This document shows, piece by piece, positions 40,885 through 49,524 of a stretch of 64,000 nucleotides of DNA. A model generated the notes under the pieces. It was not told the DNA's origin. It made no database searches and worked only from the letters and a program-made list of their open reading frames with translations. The stretch covers positions 248,001 to 312,000 of the forward strand of contig NZ_JACSYA010000001.1 of NCBI RefSeq assembly GCF_029870285.1, in the 5' to 3' direction. This DNA comes from Delftia sp. PS-11 (lineage in GTDB: Bacteria > Pseudomonadota > Gammaproteobacteria > Burkholderiales > Burkholderiaceae_C). Within the stretch, counting starts at the first letter, position 1. Each line of letters begins with the position of its first letter. The position numbers were made by a program, and so were the translations under genes.

Positions 40885-42003
40885 TCAGGCGCAACAGGCG
40901 TCGATGACCTCTCGCACCAGTGCGTCGGGAGCGGCACGCATGATGGCCTTTCCAGGTCCATCAATCAGAACGAAGCGGATCTCGCCCGCTTCCGATTTTT
41001 TGTCCACGCGCATCAGCTCCAGATAGCGGCCTGCATTGTCATGCGCATCCAGCACTGCGCCACGCACTGGCAGGCCGGCGCGCTCGATCAGCAGGCGCAG
41101 GCGCCGCACAAAATCCACATCCACCAGACCCAGCCGCTGCGACAGCTCAGCCGCCATCACCATGCCGGCGCCCACGCCTTCGCCGTGCAGCCAGTTGCCA
41201 TACCCCATGCCTGCCTCGATGGCATGGCCGAAAGTATGGCCGAAATTGAGAATGGCGCGCAGGCCGGACTCTTTCTCGTCCTGGCCCACGACCCAGGCCT
41301 TGATCTCCACGCTGCGCCGGATCGCATGGGCCAGGGCTGCACGGTCACGGGCACGCAGCGCATCGATGCTCTCTTCCAGCCAGGCCAGAAAATCCATGTC
41401 GGCGATCGGCCCGTACTTGATGACTTCGGCCAGGCCTGCGCTCAGCTCGCGCTCCGGCAGCGTGTCCAGCGAGGCCAGGTCGCAGACCACCAGCTGCGGC
41501 TGGTAGAAAGCGCCAATCATGTTCTTGCCCAGCGGGTGGTTGATGGCCGTCTTGCCGCCCACCGAGGAATCCACCTGGGACAGCAGGGTCGTGGGCACCT
41601 GCACAAAAGGCACGCCCCGCATGTAGCTGGCGGCGGCAAAGCCCGTCATATCGCCAATGACGCCGCCACCCAGCGCAAACAACACGGTCTTGCGGTCGCA
41701 GCCGCCGGACAGCAGGTCATCGAAGATCAGGTTCAGCGTCTGCCAGTCCTTGTGGGCTTCTCCATCGGGCAGGACCACGGTGCGCACGCTCTTGTAGCGC
41801 GCGGCAAGCGCCTGGCGCAGCGCAGGCTCGTAGAGCGGCGCCACGGTCTCGTTGCTGACAATGACGGCCTGGGCTGCAGATGGCAGCGCCGCATAAGTGG
41901 CCGCATGGCCCAGCAGATCGGTGCCGATGGCAATCGGATAAGAGCGTTCGCCCAGATCGATGGTGACGGTCTGGACGGCGGACAGGGGACTGGCAGTGGA
42001 CAA
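40885..42003 (-). CDS. aroB: AroB, 3-dehydroquinate synthase
   Basis: 372 residues. The NAD site is [21 protein letters not shown], followed by [21 protein letters not shown] and the zinc ligands in [18 protein letters not shown] and GEGVGAGM. It closes the first ring of the shikimate pathway from DAHP. No ATG or GTG fits the family N-terminus; the TTG at 42003 has CGGAG ten bases upstream and is taken as start. An intrinsic terminator (42080-42110) lies between aroK and this gene. Confidence 0.95.
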   Translation of the reverse strand: MSTASPLSAVQTVTIDLGERSYPIAIGTDLLGHAATYAALPSAAQAVIVSNETVAPLYEPALRQALAARYKSVRTVVLPDGEAHKDWQTLNLIFDDLLSGGCDRKTVLFALGGGVIGDMTGFAAASYMRGVPFVQVPTTLLSQVDSSVGGKTAINHPLGKNMIGAFYQPQLVVCDLASLDTLPERELSAGLAEVIKYGPIADMDFLAWLEESIDALRARDRAALAHAIRRSVEIKAWVVGQDEKESGLRAILNFGHTFGHAIEAGMGYGNWLHGEGVGAGMVMAAELSQRLGLVDVDFVRRLRLLIERAGLPVRGAVLDAHDNAGRYLELMRVDKKSEAGEIRFVLIDGPGKAIMRAAPDALVREVIDACCA

Positions 42004-42079
42004 GGTGGTGGCGCTCCGGCGCAGGATGGATGGAACAACGGCGGCGGCACGGGCATGTGCGGCGCACTGTGGATCTTAA

Positions 42080-42110
42080 GGAAAAAGGCCCTGGCAGGTG
42101 CCGGGGCCTT
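42080..42110 (-). terminator. Intrinsic terminator or attenuator between aroK and aroB
   Basis: On the minus strand AAGGCCCCGGC, loop ACCT, GCCAGGGCCTT, then TTTTCC: an 11-bp stem with one mismatch/wobble and a T-tract, 20 bp after the aroK stop and 80 bp before the aroB start. Confidence 0.75.
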
Positions 42111-42129
42111 GGTCTTTCATGGCCTGGCC

Positions 42130-42660
42130 TCAGGCGGGCTCGGCCTGCATGCGTATGCGCTGCACGGCCTGTGCCACGGTCAGCCCGGTCGTCTGTATCA
42201 CATGGTGAGCCGCCTGCAGATAGAACGGCTCGCGCTGCTGGAGCAAATCGCGCAGGCGCTGCGCCGGATCGCCCACCTGCAGCAAAGGGCGGGTCAGATC
42301 ATTGCGCAGCCGCACCGCAATATCTTCGGGGGCGCACTTGAGGTAGTACACCTGGACCCGCTCATGCAGATGGCGCCGGTTTTCCTCGCGCAGCACCACA
42401 CCGCCGCCCGTCGATAGCAGCAGGCCCGTGCGGACCTGGGTCAGTTCATCGATGACCTGCGCCTCCACATCGCGGAATGCCTGCTCGCCCTCGCGCTCGA
42501 AATACTCCCGGATGCTGCAGCCCAGGCGCTGCTCTATCACCAGGTCGGAATCGACAAAAGGCAAAGACCACAGGCGCGCCAACTGGCGGCCTATGGTCGA
42601 TTTTCCGCAGCCGGGAAGGCCGATCAGGGCAATCCTGGATGCCAACTCTGAAACGTGCAT
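42130..42660 (-). CDS. aroK: AroK, shikimate kinase
   Basis: 176 residues. Walker A is GLPGCGKST (14-22), the shikimate-binding DSD is at 37-39, STGGGVVL follows near 83-90 and the lid is RPLLQ. It phosphorylates shikimate at O3. Its ATG has no clear ribosome binding site, and a 9-bp hairpin (42680-42701) lies just upstream, so expression may depend on readthrough from the pil operon or on that structure. Confidence 0.96.
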   Translation of the reverse strand: MHVSELASRIALIGLPGCGKSTIGRQLARLWSLPFVDSDLVIEQRLGCSIREYFEREGEQAFRDVEAQVIDELTQVRTGLLLSTGGGVVLREENRRHLHERVQVYYLKCAPEDIAVRLRNDLTRPLLQVGDPAQRLRDLLQQREPFYLQAAHHVIQTTGLTVAQAVQRIRMQAEPA

Positions 42661-42679
42661 GTGCAGTCACCGCATGGAC

Positions 42680-42701
42680 CATGGAGGGGTAGCCCTCCAT
42701 G
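42680..42701. other. Hairpin between the pil operon and aroK
   Basis: CATGGAGGG, loop GTAG, CCCTCCATG: a perfect 9-bp stem in the 70-bp gap, without a T-tract on either side. It could be a 3'-end structure of the pil transcript or a leader structure of aroK. Confidence 0.5.
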
Positions 42702-42730
42702 ATCTCATGCCTTGCCTTCTCCCGCAGGCT

Positions 42731-44146
42731 TTACGGCGCTACGGTGAAGGTCACGTTCTTGGTGACCACATTGTTGTCGGCATCCGTCACACGCACAATC
42801 ATGTTGAACGCTCCGGTCGTTGCAGGAGCAGTGCCAGACAGGATACCTGCACTGGACAGTTGGAGGCTACTGGGAATGCCACCTGGGGAAGACCAAGTGT
42901 AGGGAGCCTTGCCACCCGTTGCTGTGAACGCGTATGCCACGGACTGACTGGCTCTACCAGTAACGGAAGGCGCCGTGAAGTCCAAAACAGCAGAAGCTGC
43001 GATATTGACGGCCACATTACTTGTCACGGCCGAACCCTGGTTATCGGTCACACGAGCCACCATGTTGAAGCTGCCGGCCACAGTCGGAGTGCCCGACAGC
43101 ACACCATCGCTGCTGAGCTGCAGTCCGTCAGGCAAGCCACTCACCACCGACCAGCGGTACGGAGGCAGACCGCCCGAGGCGACCAGTGCCGATGCCAGCG
43201 ACTGGTTCTTCACACCGGCAATGGTCTGCCCCGTAAACGCCAGTGCAGTACTTGCCACCTGGTCATACACGCCCACGGCGCTCAGCGAGCGGATAGGGTC
43301 CTGCACCCCATTGCTGACATTGTTGTCGCTGCGGTCCGCAATGGTTTCCAGCAGGATAACGCCAGAGCTGGGGCCGCTGGACAGCGAGAACTGCGCAACG
43401 CCATTGAGCGATCCTACCTGCAGCGAAGAGCCGGCCTGGGAGCCCGAGATCAGGCGCGCGCCTTCATAGGCAAAGTTGGGCAGGATACGCACCAGCACAT
43501 TCGGAACCGTGCTGGTCACGGGCTGATTGCGATCATCAAACACACGCGCCTCGATCGCAACGTTATTGCGCAGGCCGGTAATATTGTCACGGGAACCGAG
43601 GTAGCCCGGCGTCTGTGTGACGCTGGTGACGCTTGCCGGCGTATTCTGCACCGCGCCGCCCACCGTGACATTGACACTGGCGCTAAGCACCCGCTTGTCG
43701 CGTGGATCCGTCACCGTGCAGGTCACGGTTGCCACACCCGCCTTGTTGATGGCGTGCAGATGGAAGGAGGCACTGCCGGAATTCGAGCCCAGCACGATGG
43801 AGCGGCTGGACATCATCACACCCTGATCGTCCTTTTTATCGGTGCCATCCAGGTAGTAAAGCACTGCGGAATCCAGGCCCGATGTAACGGCACACTGAAA
43901 AATCTCCGTTCCACTGGGGATAGGCATGCCACCCTGACTGGCATCCACATACAGTGTGGTCGTGTAGGCAGCACCGGCTCCGATGCCAGGGCCCGTATTT
44001 GCCAGGTTGACTGGCAGCTGCGTCTTGTCCGCACGCAGTTGAATGCTATAGGACTGCGTGGTCTGTCCCGGGCTGCCGCCCCCACCACCGCAAGCCGCCA
44101 GGCCCAAGGCCACGGCTGCGCCCAGAATCATTTTCTTCATATTCAT
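42731..44146 (-). CDS. Lipoprotein with two putative Ig-like (He_PIG) domains, in the pil operon
   Basis: 471 residues; the signal ends in the lipobox GLAAC-GGGGG (Cys19). After a Gly-rich linker come beta-rich regions, and the C-terminal 190 residues hold two repeats of the putative-Ig pattern: SGGLPPYRWSVVSGLPDGLQL...GVLSGTPTVAG and TGGKAPYTWSSPGGIPSSLQL...GILSGTAPATT. A third invasin-like region (about 60-300) contains VTCTVTDPRDKRVLSASVNV. Its ATG is 14 bp after the pilQ stop, so it is co-transcribed with pilMNOPQ. It may be a surface adhesin or a pilus-secretin accessory; neither is shown. Ribosome binding site GAGGG fits ATG 44140 slightly better. Confidence 0.85.
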   Translation of the reverse strand: MNMKKMILGAAVALGLAACGGGGGSPGQTTQSYSIQLRADKTQLPVNLANTGPGIGAGAAYTTTLYVDASQGGMPIPSGTEIFQCAVTSGLDSAVLYYLDGTDKKDDQGVMMSSRSIVLGSNSGSASFHLHAINKAGVATVTCTVTDPRDKRVLSASVNVTVGGAVQNTPASVTSVTQTPGYLGSRDNITGLRNNVAIEARVFDDRNQPVTSTVPNVLVRILPNFAYEGARLISGSQAGSSLQVGSLNGVAQFSLSSGPSSGVILLETIADRSDNNVSNGVQDPIRSLSAVGVYDQVASTALAFTGQTIAGVKNQSLASALVASGGLPPYRWSVVSGLPDGLQLSSDGVLSGTPTVAGSFNMVARVTDNQGSAVTSNVAVNIAASAVLDFTAPSVTGRASQSVAYAFTATGGKAPYTWSSPGGIPSSLQLSSAGILSGTAPATTGAFNMIVRVTDADNNVVTKNVTFTVAP

Positions 44147-44160
44147 TTACCCTCTAATAA

Positions 44161-46305
44161 TCAACGGACAGATTTTCCATCAGACACCATTTTTGGCGTG
44201 ATGAATACCAGCATTTCTCTTTTGGCAGATGCCTTGGAACGGCTCTTGAACAGATTACCCAACACAGGAACATCGCCAAGTACTGGAATTTTGTTTTCCT
44301 GATTGGTTTCTTCCAATTCAAAAATACCACCAATCACCACAGTTCCTCCATTCTGAACGAGTACTTGGGTTTTGATATGCTTGGTATCAATTGCCACACC
44401 TTGCGTTGTTGTCTCGCCACGTGAATCTTTGTTGATATCCAGATCAAGAATGATATCTCCTTCTGGCGTAACCTGAGGTGTAACTTCGAGTTTCAAAACT
44501 GCTTTCTTAAAAGCTACTGTCGTTGCACCGTTGGGCGCCGTCACAGAGTATGGGTACTCTGTACCCTGCTCAATCAGTGCTTTGGTCTGGTCAGCCGTCA
44601 TCAATCGAGGACTGGATATGATCTTGCCTTGCCCATCGGCTTCCATTGCTGATAGTTCCAGTGTCAGAAAACGGTTGGCTGCTGCGTTGAAAATCGACAT
44701 GGCAAACGTACCACTGGATCCCGTTGCAGATGCCACGGTGGCAGGCAGATTCACAAAATTGGTCGAGGCGGCGTTGACCGTACCACCTGCACCCGCTGAA
44801 GCGGTCGCATTGGCATAGCTGGATCCGATCGCCAGGCGGTTTCCCCCTCCCAGGCTGTAGCCGCCATCGCCACCATTCTGGGCTCGCAGGTCGCCCCCCC
44901 CCAGACGTACGCCAAGCGCACGACCAAACGTATCACGGGCTTCCACGATGCGCGCTTCGATCAGCACCTGGCGCACAGGCACATCCAGTGTGGCAAGCAG
45001 CGCCTTCATTTCTTCCAGCTTGCTGGGAGTGTCCGTCACAAACAGCTGATTGGTCCGTGGCTCGGAGATGGCCGAGCCTCTTTCCGAAAGAAAGCGTGTG
45101 GAAGTACCTGAGGTTCCAGAGGAAGTTGCCGAAATCTGGGTCAGAATATCCGCAGCTTTGGCGTAATTGAGCTGAAATCCCTGGGTGCGCAGAGGCTCCA
45201 GTTTCTGGATTTCCATCGCCGCCTCATAGTCCCGCTTGGTTCGGGCATCAATTTCATCCTTGGGCGCAATCCAGAGCACCGAACCCGACTTGCGCATGCC
45301 CAGGCCCTTGGCATCCATGATGATCTGCAGGGCCTGGTCCCAGGGAACATCCTTGAGCCGCAATGTGAGCGAGCCGGTCACCGTGTCTGAGGTCACGATA
45401 TTGAAATTCGTGAAATCGGCAATGACCTGCAGCAGCGAGCGCACTTCGATATTCTGGAAATTGAGCGACAGCTTTTCGCCGCTGAAACCCGGTCCTTGGG
45501 TCAACTTGCCCAGGTCCACCTTTTTCTGGCGGATCTCGACCACAAACTGGCTGTCGCTCTGGTAGGCGCTGTGTTCCCAGTCACCCACCGGCAAAATGCG
45601 CATACGCACGGCATCGCCCTGCTGCACGGTGGAGATGGACTGCACAGGTGTGCCGAAGTCTGCGACATCGAGCTTGCGCCGCAACCCCTCGGGCAGGGAG
45701 GAGCGAAGAAAGTCGATGACCAGTTCCTTGCCTTCGCGGCGCAAGTCCACGCCTACCTGGCTGCTGCTCAGGCCGACGACGATACGGCCGGCACCATCGC
45801 TGCCCCGGCGGAAATCCACATCGCGGACTGCCTGGGCATCGCTGGGCGCCACCTTGGTTTCGAACACCCGGGATTCTGCAGACTTGGTGCCCACGGCCGC
45901 TGCAGCCACAGGATCGAGCATAACCAACAGCGCCTTGCCTTGACGCTCCGTGCGGTATGAGGTCGCTGACTTCAGGTTCAGCACCAGACGCGAACGACCG
46001 CCGGCTTCCACGATATTGATCGAACGCAGATTGCCCTGATTGAGGTCGAGCACCGACTTGCCAGTAGCATTGGTCGTTTCAGGAAAATCCAGCGCGATGC
46101 GGGCGGGTGACTGGATGGCAAAGCCTGTAGGGTCCGCTCCCAGAGGCTTTGACAACTCCACGCGAACGACTTCGGTCCCGCCTTGCAGGGAGCCGGAGAC
46201 CGACTCGATGGCCGCCTGGGCCCAGGCAACGGAGCCCAGCAGATAGCCGCCGATGGCCATGCCCCAGCGGGCCTTGTGCAGCATGCTGCGATGCGAGCCG
46301 ATCAT
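44161..46305 (-). CDS. pilQ: PilQ, type IV pilus secretin
   Basis: 714 residues. A signal peptide (to about AQA, residue 31) precedes one or two AMIN domains (about 33-250) that bind peptidoglycan, an STN/secretin N0 domain (about 285-345), N1 (380-460) and the C-terminal secretin channel (about 540-710) with GTEYPYSV, VQNGGTVVIGGIFE and VPVLGNLFKSR. It forms the outer-membrane pore for pili. The ATG overlaps the pilP stop as ATGA. The last 120 codons, although the most conserved, are markedly AT-rich. Confidence 0.97.
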   Translation of the reverse strand: MIGSHRSMLHKARWGMAIGGYLLGSVAWAQAAIESVSGSLQGGTEVVRVELSKPLGADPTGFAIQSPARIALDFPETTNATGKSVLDLNQGNLRSINIVEAGGRSRLVLNLKSATSYRTERQGKALLVMLDPVAAAAVGTKSAESRVFETKVAPSDAQAVRDVDFRRGSDGAGRIVVGLSSSQVGVDLRREGKELVIDFLRSSLPEGLRRKLDVADFGTPVQSISTVQQGDAVRMRILPVGDWEHSAYQSDSQFVVEIRQKKVDLGKLTQGPGFSGEKLSLNFQNIEVRSLLQVIADFTNFNIVTSDTVTGSLTLRLKDVPWDQALQIIMDAKGLGMRKSGSVLWIAPKDEIDARTKRDYEAAMEIQKLEPLRTQGFQLNYAKAADILTQISATSSGTSGTSTRFLSERGSAISEPRTNQLFVTDTPSKLEEMKALLATLDVPVRQVLIEARIVEARDTFGRALGVRLGGGDLRAQNGGDGGYSLGGGNRLAIGSSYANATASAGAGGTVNAASTNFVNLPATVASATGSSGTFAMSIFNAAANRFLTLELSAMEADGQGKIISSPRLMTADQTKALIEQGTEYPYSVTAPNGATTVAFKKAVLKLEVTPQVTPEGDIILDLDINKDSRGETTTQGVAIDTKHIKTQVLVQNGGTVVIGGIFELEETNQENKIPVLGDVPVLGNLFKSRSKASAKREMLVFITPKMVSDGKSVR

Positions 46306-46850
46306 TTCCTACCCTCCTGCAACTCCAATGTGCTTGTTCTCTCTACCCAATCCCCGCCACCGTCCTGGACGATCTCCCGCAACTGGATGGAGGTTTCCGT
46401 GATCCGCGTGACCTTGCCATAGTTCTGGCCCAGATAATTGCCGACGCGGACCTGATACAGCAATGCCCCGACCCTGACCAGTGCCGTGGGCGTACCTTTC
46501 TTGTCCAGGCTTCCCACCATGGCCATGGCATCCAGAGGTTCGGCCTCCAGCGGCTCCTTGCGCCGGTTGAGTTCTGTGGCAATCAGGCTGGCATTGGCAT
46601 TGGCCTGCTGCGTCTCCCGGCGCCATACCTGGGTCAGCTTGAGCAGGCTGAACGGGTCCATGCCTTCGCTCCCCAGATAAGCCTGGGGGGAGAAGGTCTT
46701 GGGTTCTTCCAGAGGGGTGATGCGGGGCCGAGCGTTGGCGCGCTCCTGCGCCATCCACGACCGAAGTTCGTCATCGTCTGAATTGGAACACGCCGCCAAA
46801 GCCAGCGTGCAGGCCAGCAACAGCCAGCCACTGCGAAGCTTATGGCTCAT
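46302..46850 (-). CDS. pilP: PilP, type IV pilus lipoprotein
   Basis: 182 residues with lipobox LALAAC-S (Cys21). The C-terminal beta domain contains MAMVGSLDKKGTPTALVRV, VGNYLGQNYGKV and IQLREIVQDGGGDWVER, the regular PilP pattern. PilP links the PilN-PilO inner-membrane complex to the N0 domain of PilQ. It overlaps pilO and pilQ by 4 bp on each side. Confidence 0.96.
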   Translation of the reverse strand: MSHKLRSGWLLLACTLALAACSNSDDDELRSWMAQERANARPRITPLEEPKTFSPQAYLGSEGMDPFSLLKLTQVWRRETQQANANASLIATELNRRKEPLEAEPLDAMAMVGSLDKKGTPTALVRVGALLYQVRVGNYLGQNYGKVTRITETSIQLREIVQDGGGDWVERTSTLELQEGRK

Positions 46851-47521
46851 TTACCCCCCTTTGCTGACGCCGCGCGCTGTGCCTTCACCTCATCAGCATC
46901 CAGATAGCGGAAGGTACGGGCTGTCGCCTCCATACTCAGCAGTTCGCTATTCTCTTTACCAGGCACAATGGCGATGTTATTCAAGGTAACAATGCGCGAC
47001 AGATACGCCACATCTGATGCGAATGCACCGATATCGTGGTAACGCCCGGTCACCTTCAGCGCAATCGGCAGTTCCGCATAGTATTCCTTGACCACGATGG
47101 AGCTGGGACGGAAGGTCTCGAACTGCAGACTGCGTCCCAGACCTGCCTGGTTGATATCGGACAGCAGAGCCGCCATCTCGGCCTTGCTGGGCAGCTGCTT
47201 TTCCAGCTGAGTCACATATTGCTGCACCTGCTCACGCTGCTTCTTGAGGCCTTCGAGGCTGACCGCCTTGGACAGCTTGTTGCGAAAATCCTCGCGCAAC
47301 GTGGCCTCGGTATTGCGCTCCCGATCCAGCGTTTCTTCATAGTCCTTGAGCAGCGCAAACCACAGCGCGGCTGCCACGGCAATCGCAATCACAATGCACA
47401 GTGCCGTGCGCGGCAGCACAGGCCACAGCGAGGGATCATTGGGATCCAGATTGCGGAACTGGCGCTGGATCTTCTCCTGCAACGCGGAGAAGTCGATATC
47501 TTTTCCTTTTTTCCGGGCCAT
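46847..47521 (-). CDS. pilO: PilO, type IV pilus inner-membrane assembly protein
   Basis: 224 residues from ATG 47521; a GTG one codon upstream is possible. A cytoplasmic N-terminus and one membrane helix (about 40-60) precede a coiled coil (65-115) and a ferredoxin-like domain with YAELPIALKVTGRYHDIGAF. PilO forms a heterodimer with PilN and binds PilP. The start overlaps the pilN stop as TGATG. Confidence 0.95.
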   Translation of the reverse strand: MARKKGKDIDFSALQEKIQRQFRNLDPNDPSLWPVLPRTALCIVIAIAVAAALWFALLKDYEETLDRERNTEATLREDFRNKLSKAVSLEGLKKQREQVQQYVTQLEKQLPSKAEMAALLSDINQAGLGRSLQFETFRPSSIVVKEYYAELPIALKVTGRYHDIGAFASDVAYLSRIVTLNNIAIVPGKENSELLSMEATARTFRYLDADEVKAQRAASAKGGK

Positions 47522-48144
47522 CACTGAGGCTTTCCTGGATTGGCTGGCGCTTTGGAGGCCTGCGCCAGACTCTTTTGCGCATCGCTGGCCCGCGTCAGCT
47601 GAAAACGCAGGTTGAAAGCGGCAGCACGGCGCTGCTCCTTGGGGGAGACCGCTACGGTCTTGGCCACGATCTCCACCAGCTCGGGCTTGGAGAACCAGGG
47701 CGTGCCTTCCGAAAAATTGCGCAGCATCTCGGAGACTCGTTCATTGGATTGAGCCACCCCCTGCATGGTCACCGCCATGCCCTCCTGGCGCAGGCTCGTC
47801 ACATACACACCATCGGGCAGCTGCGCCACCAGTTCATTGAGCATATGCACTGGCAGATTGCGGTCCGACTGCAGGTCTTCCACCGCCTTCTGACGCGCCC
47901 TCAGCGCCGTGATCTCGCCTTCAAGGCCTGCGATTTCCTTGATCTGAGCCTCCAGCACTGTGATTTCGGAGCGCAGCAGGCTGTTCTTGGCCTGCTGCGC
48001 CTCGATCATCATCTGGAACCACCAGTAGACCACGCCGGCAATGAGCAGCCCAGCCAGCGCGGACAGCACCATCGTGGCCTGGAATGCCTCCTTGCGGCGC
48101 TTGCGTGCTGCTTCGCGGTGGGGCAATAGGTTGATGAGAATCAC
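47521..48144 (-). CDS. pilN: PilN, type IV pilus inner-membrane assembly protein
   Basis: 207 residues starting at GTG. The N-terminal MILINLLPHREAAR is the conserved tail that inserts into PilM. One membrane helix (about 25-45), a coiled coil (48-95) and a ferredoxin-like domain follow (LPDGVYVTSLRQEG). The GTG overlaps the pilM stop as GTGA. The C-terminus has an extra Ala/Lys/Pro-rich tail. Confidence 0.95.
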   Translation of the reverse strand: MILINLLPHREAARKRRKEAFQATMVLSALAGLLIAGVVYWWFQMMIEAQQAKNSLLRSEITVLEAQIKEIAGLEGEITALRARQKAVEDLQSDRNLPVHMLNELVAQLPDGVYVTSLRQEGMAVTMQGVAQSNERVSEMLRNFSEGTPWFSKPELVEIVAKTVAVSPKEQRRAAAFNLRFQLTRASDAQKSLAQASKAPANPGKPQ

Positions 48145-49211
48145 GAGACAAACCTCCGCATGGCCAGGCCACAGGCCGTCAGGTAGGACGGCGCCTCGCG
48201 GGCCATGCGCTTGAGCCGCACTGCGCTGCCGACGTCCATGCCTTCGAAGGGGTTGACCAGACTGCAGGCAAAGCCTGTCTGCTGGGTAATGGCCTCAGTC
48301 AACCCGGCCAGAGGCGCAGAGCCGCCCGCCAGCAGGATGTGGTCGATGCGGTTGTAGGGCGTGCTCGTGAAAAAGAACTGCAGCGCGCGCGCCACTTCCT
48401 GCGTCATGCTCTGCACGAAAGGCTTGAGCACGGCCGATCCGTAGTCGTCAGGAAGTTCGCCGCTTCGCTTCTTGGACTCGGCCTCTTCCTGGGAAAAACC
48501 GTATTGACGTGCGATCAGCTGCGTCAGCTGTGCACCGCCAAAGGCCTGGTCGCGGTCATACAGCACCTCGTCATTGCGCAGGATCTGCATGCTGGTGGTG
48601 AATGCCCCCACCTCGAACAACGCCACCAGGGCATTGGCGCCCTGGTTGGGCAGGCGCTCGATCAGCCGTCCTGCCGCAAGCCTCGAAGCATGGGGTTCGA
48701 TATCGATGATGACAGGCTTGAGTCCTGCCGCTTCGGCCAAGCCCTGGCGGTCCTGCACCTTCTCGCGGCGCGAGGCTGCAATCAGCACATCCACATCGCC
48801 GGAGGTGTTTGCGGAAGGGCCAACCACACAGAAGTCCAGGCTCACTTCGTCCAGCGAAAACGGAATGTACTGGTTGGCTTCGGATTCGACCTGCACCTCC
48901 AGCTCCTGCTCGCTCAAGCCGTCGGGCAGGGAGATTTTTTTGGTGATGACGGCCGATGCCGGCAGCGCCATCGCCACATTCTTGGTGCGGGTTCCGCTTT
49001 TCTTGACCAAGCGGCGCAGGGCGTCGGCGACCTCATCGAATTTCTCGATGTTGCCATCCATGATCCACCCACGCTCCAGCGGTTCGATCGCGCAACGCTC
49101 CAGCAGCAAGTCCCCCGACTTGGCTTTGGACAGCTCCACCAGCTTGACGCTCGACGAACTGATGTCGACGCCAAGCAGTGCTGCAGGCTGGCGACTGAAC
49201 AAGGATTCCAT
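48141..49211 (-). CDS. pilM: PilM, actin-like type IV pilus assembly protein
   Basis: 356 residues from ATG 49211. The actin-like nucleotide motifs are LLGVDISSSSVKLVEL (phosphate 1), LFEVGAFTTSMQI (phosphate 2) and ILLAGGSAPLAGL (adenosine). PilM is cytoplasmic and binds the PilN N-terminus. GGAGGG lies 14 bases upstream of the ATG, so a TTG at 49220 is an alternative start. It heads the pilMNOPQ operon. Confidence 0.96.
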   Translation of the reverse strand: MESLFSRQPAALLGVDISSSSVKLVELSKAKSGDLLLERCAIEPLERGWIMDGNIEKFDEVADALRRLVKKSGTRTKNVAMALPASAVITKKISLPDGLSEQELEVQVESEANQYIPFSLDEVSLDFCVVGPSANTSGDVDVLIAASRREKVQDRQGLAEAAGLKPVIIDIEPHASRLAAGRLIERLPNQGANALVALFEVGAFTTSMQILRNDEVLYDRDQAFGGAQLTQLIARQYGFSQEEAESKKRSGELPDDYGSAVLKPFVQSMTQEVARALQFFFTSTPYNRIDHILLAGGSAPLAGLTEAITQQTGFACSLVNPFEGMDVGSAVRLKRMAREAPSYLTACGLAMRRFVS

Positions 49212-49267
49212 GGTAATCAACTTGCCCTCCCTCTTTTTTTGCATGTGAAAAACGCAACAAGCTTTCA

Positions 49268-49296
49268 CATATAGTCCGCATGCTATCAGCAAGCAA
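49268..49296 (-). promoter_or_regulatory. Candidate sigma-70 promoter of pilMNOPQ
   Basis: On the minus strand TTGCTT (49296-49291), a 17-bp spacer and TATATG (49273-49268), 56 bp before the pilM ATG. Confidence 0.5.
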
Positions 49297-49491
49297 CCGC
49301 CACGCTCACCATGCCAACGGACGGCCACCTGTTGAAAGTGGCCAAAAAAAGACATTATTGCGGACTATCAAATGCGCTATCAGTGCCTCCATGACGGCAT
49401 GTCGGCGAAGTTTCTGGCATAGCATTGGACAGGGTCACCATGCTGACCAACGCTTGCCGTTCCCTCCTACAGCTCTGCGCAAGGGCATTTT

Positions 49492-49497
49492 TATAAT
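49492..49497 (+). promoter_or_regulatory. Candidate -10 box of the mrcA promoter
   Basis: A perfect TATAAT 27 bp before the mrcA ATG. No convincing -35 is found at 16-18 bp. Confidence 0.45.
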
Positions 49498-49524
49498 GCC
49501 TCACCTCCCTGCATCCCCTGCGAC

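Larger units (their letters stand above)
49212..49524. other. Divergent pilM / mrcA intergenic region, no gene
   Basis: 313 bp without a supportable coding region. It contains the pilM promoter candidate (49268-49296) and a perfect TATAAT box facing mrcA (49492-49497). Sequence between about 49340 and 49400 is AT-rich and unassigned. Confidence 0.6.

Noticed and set aside
42428..44302. 624-codon plus-strand frame across aroK, the Ig-like lipoprotein and the pilQ end
   Set aside because: It spans several real genes on the other strand and their gaps; no domain is seen.
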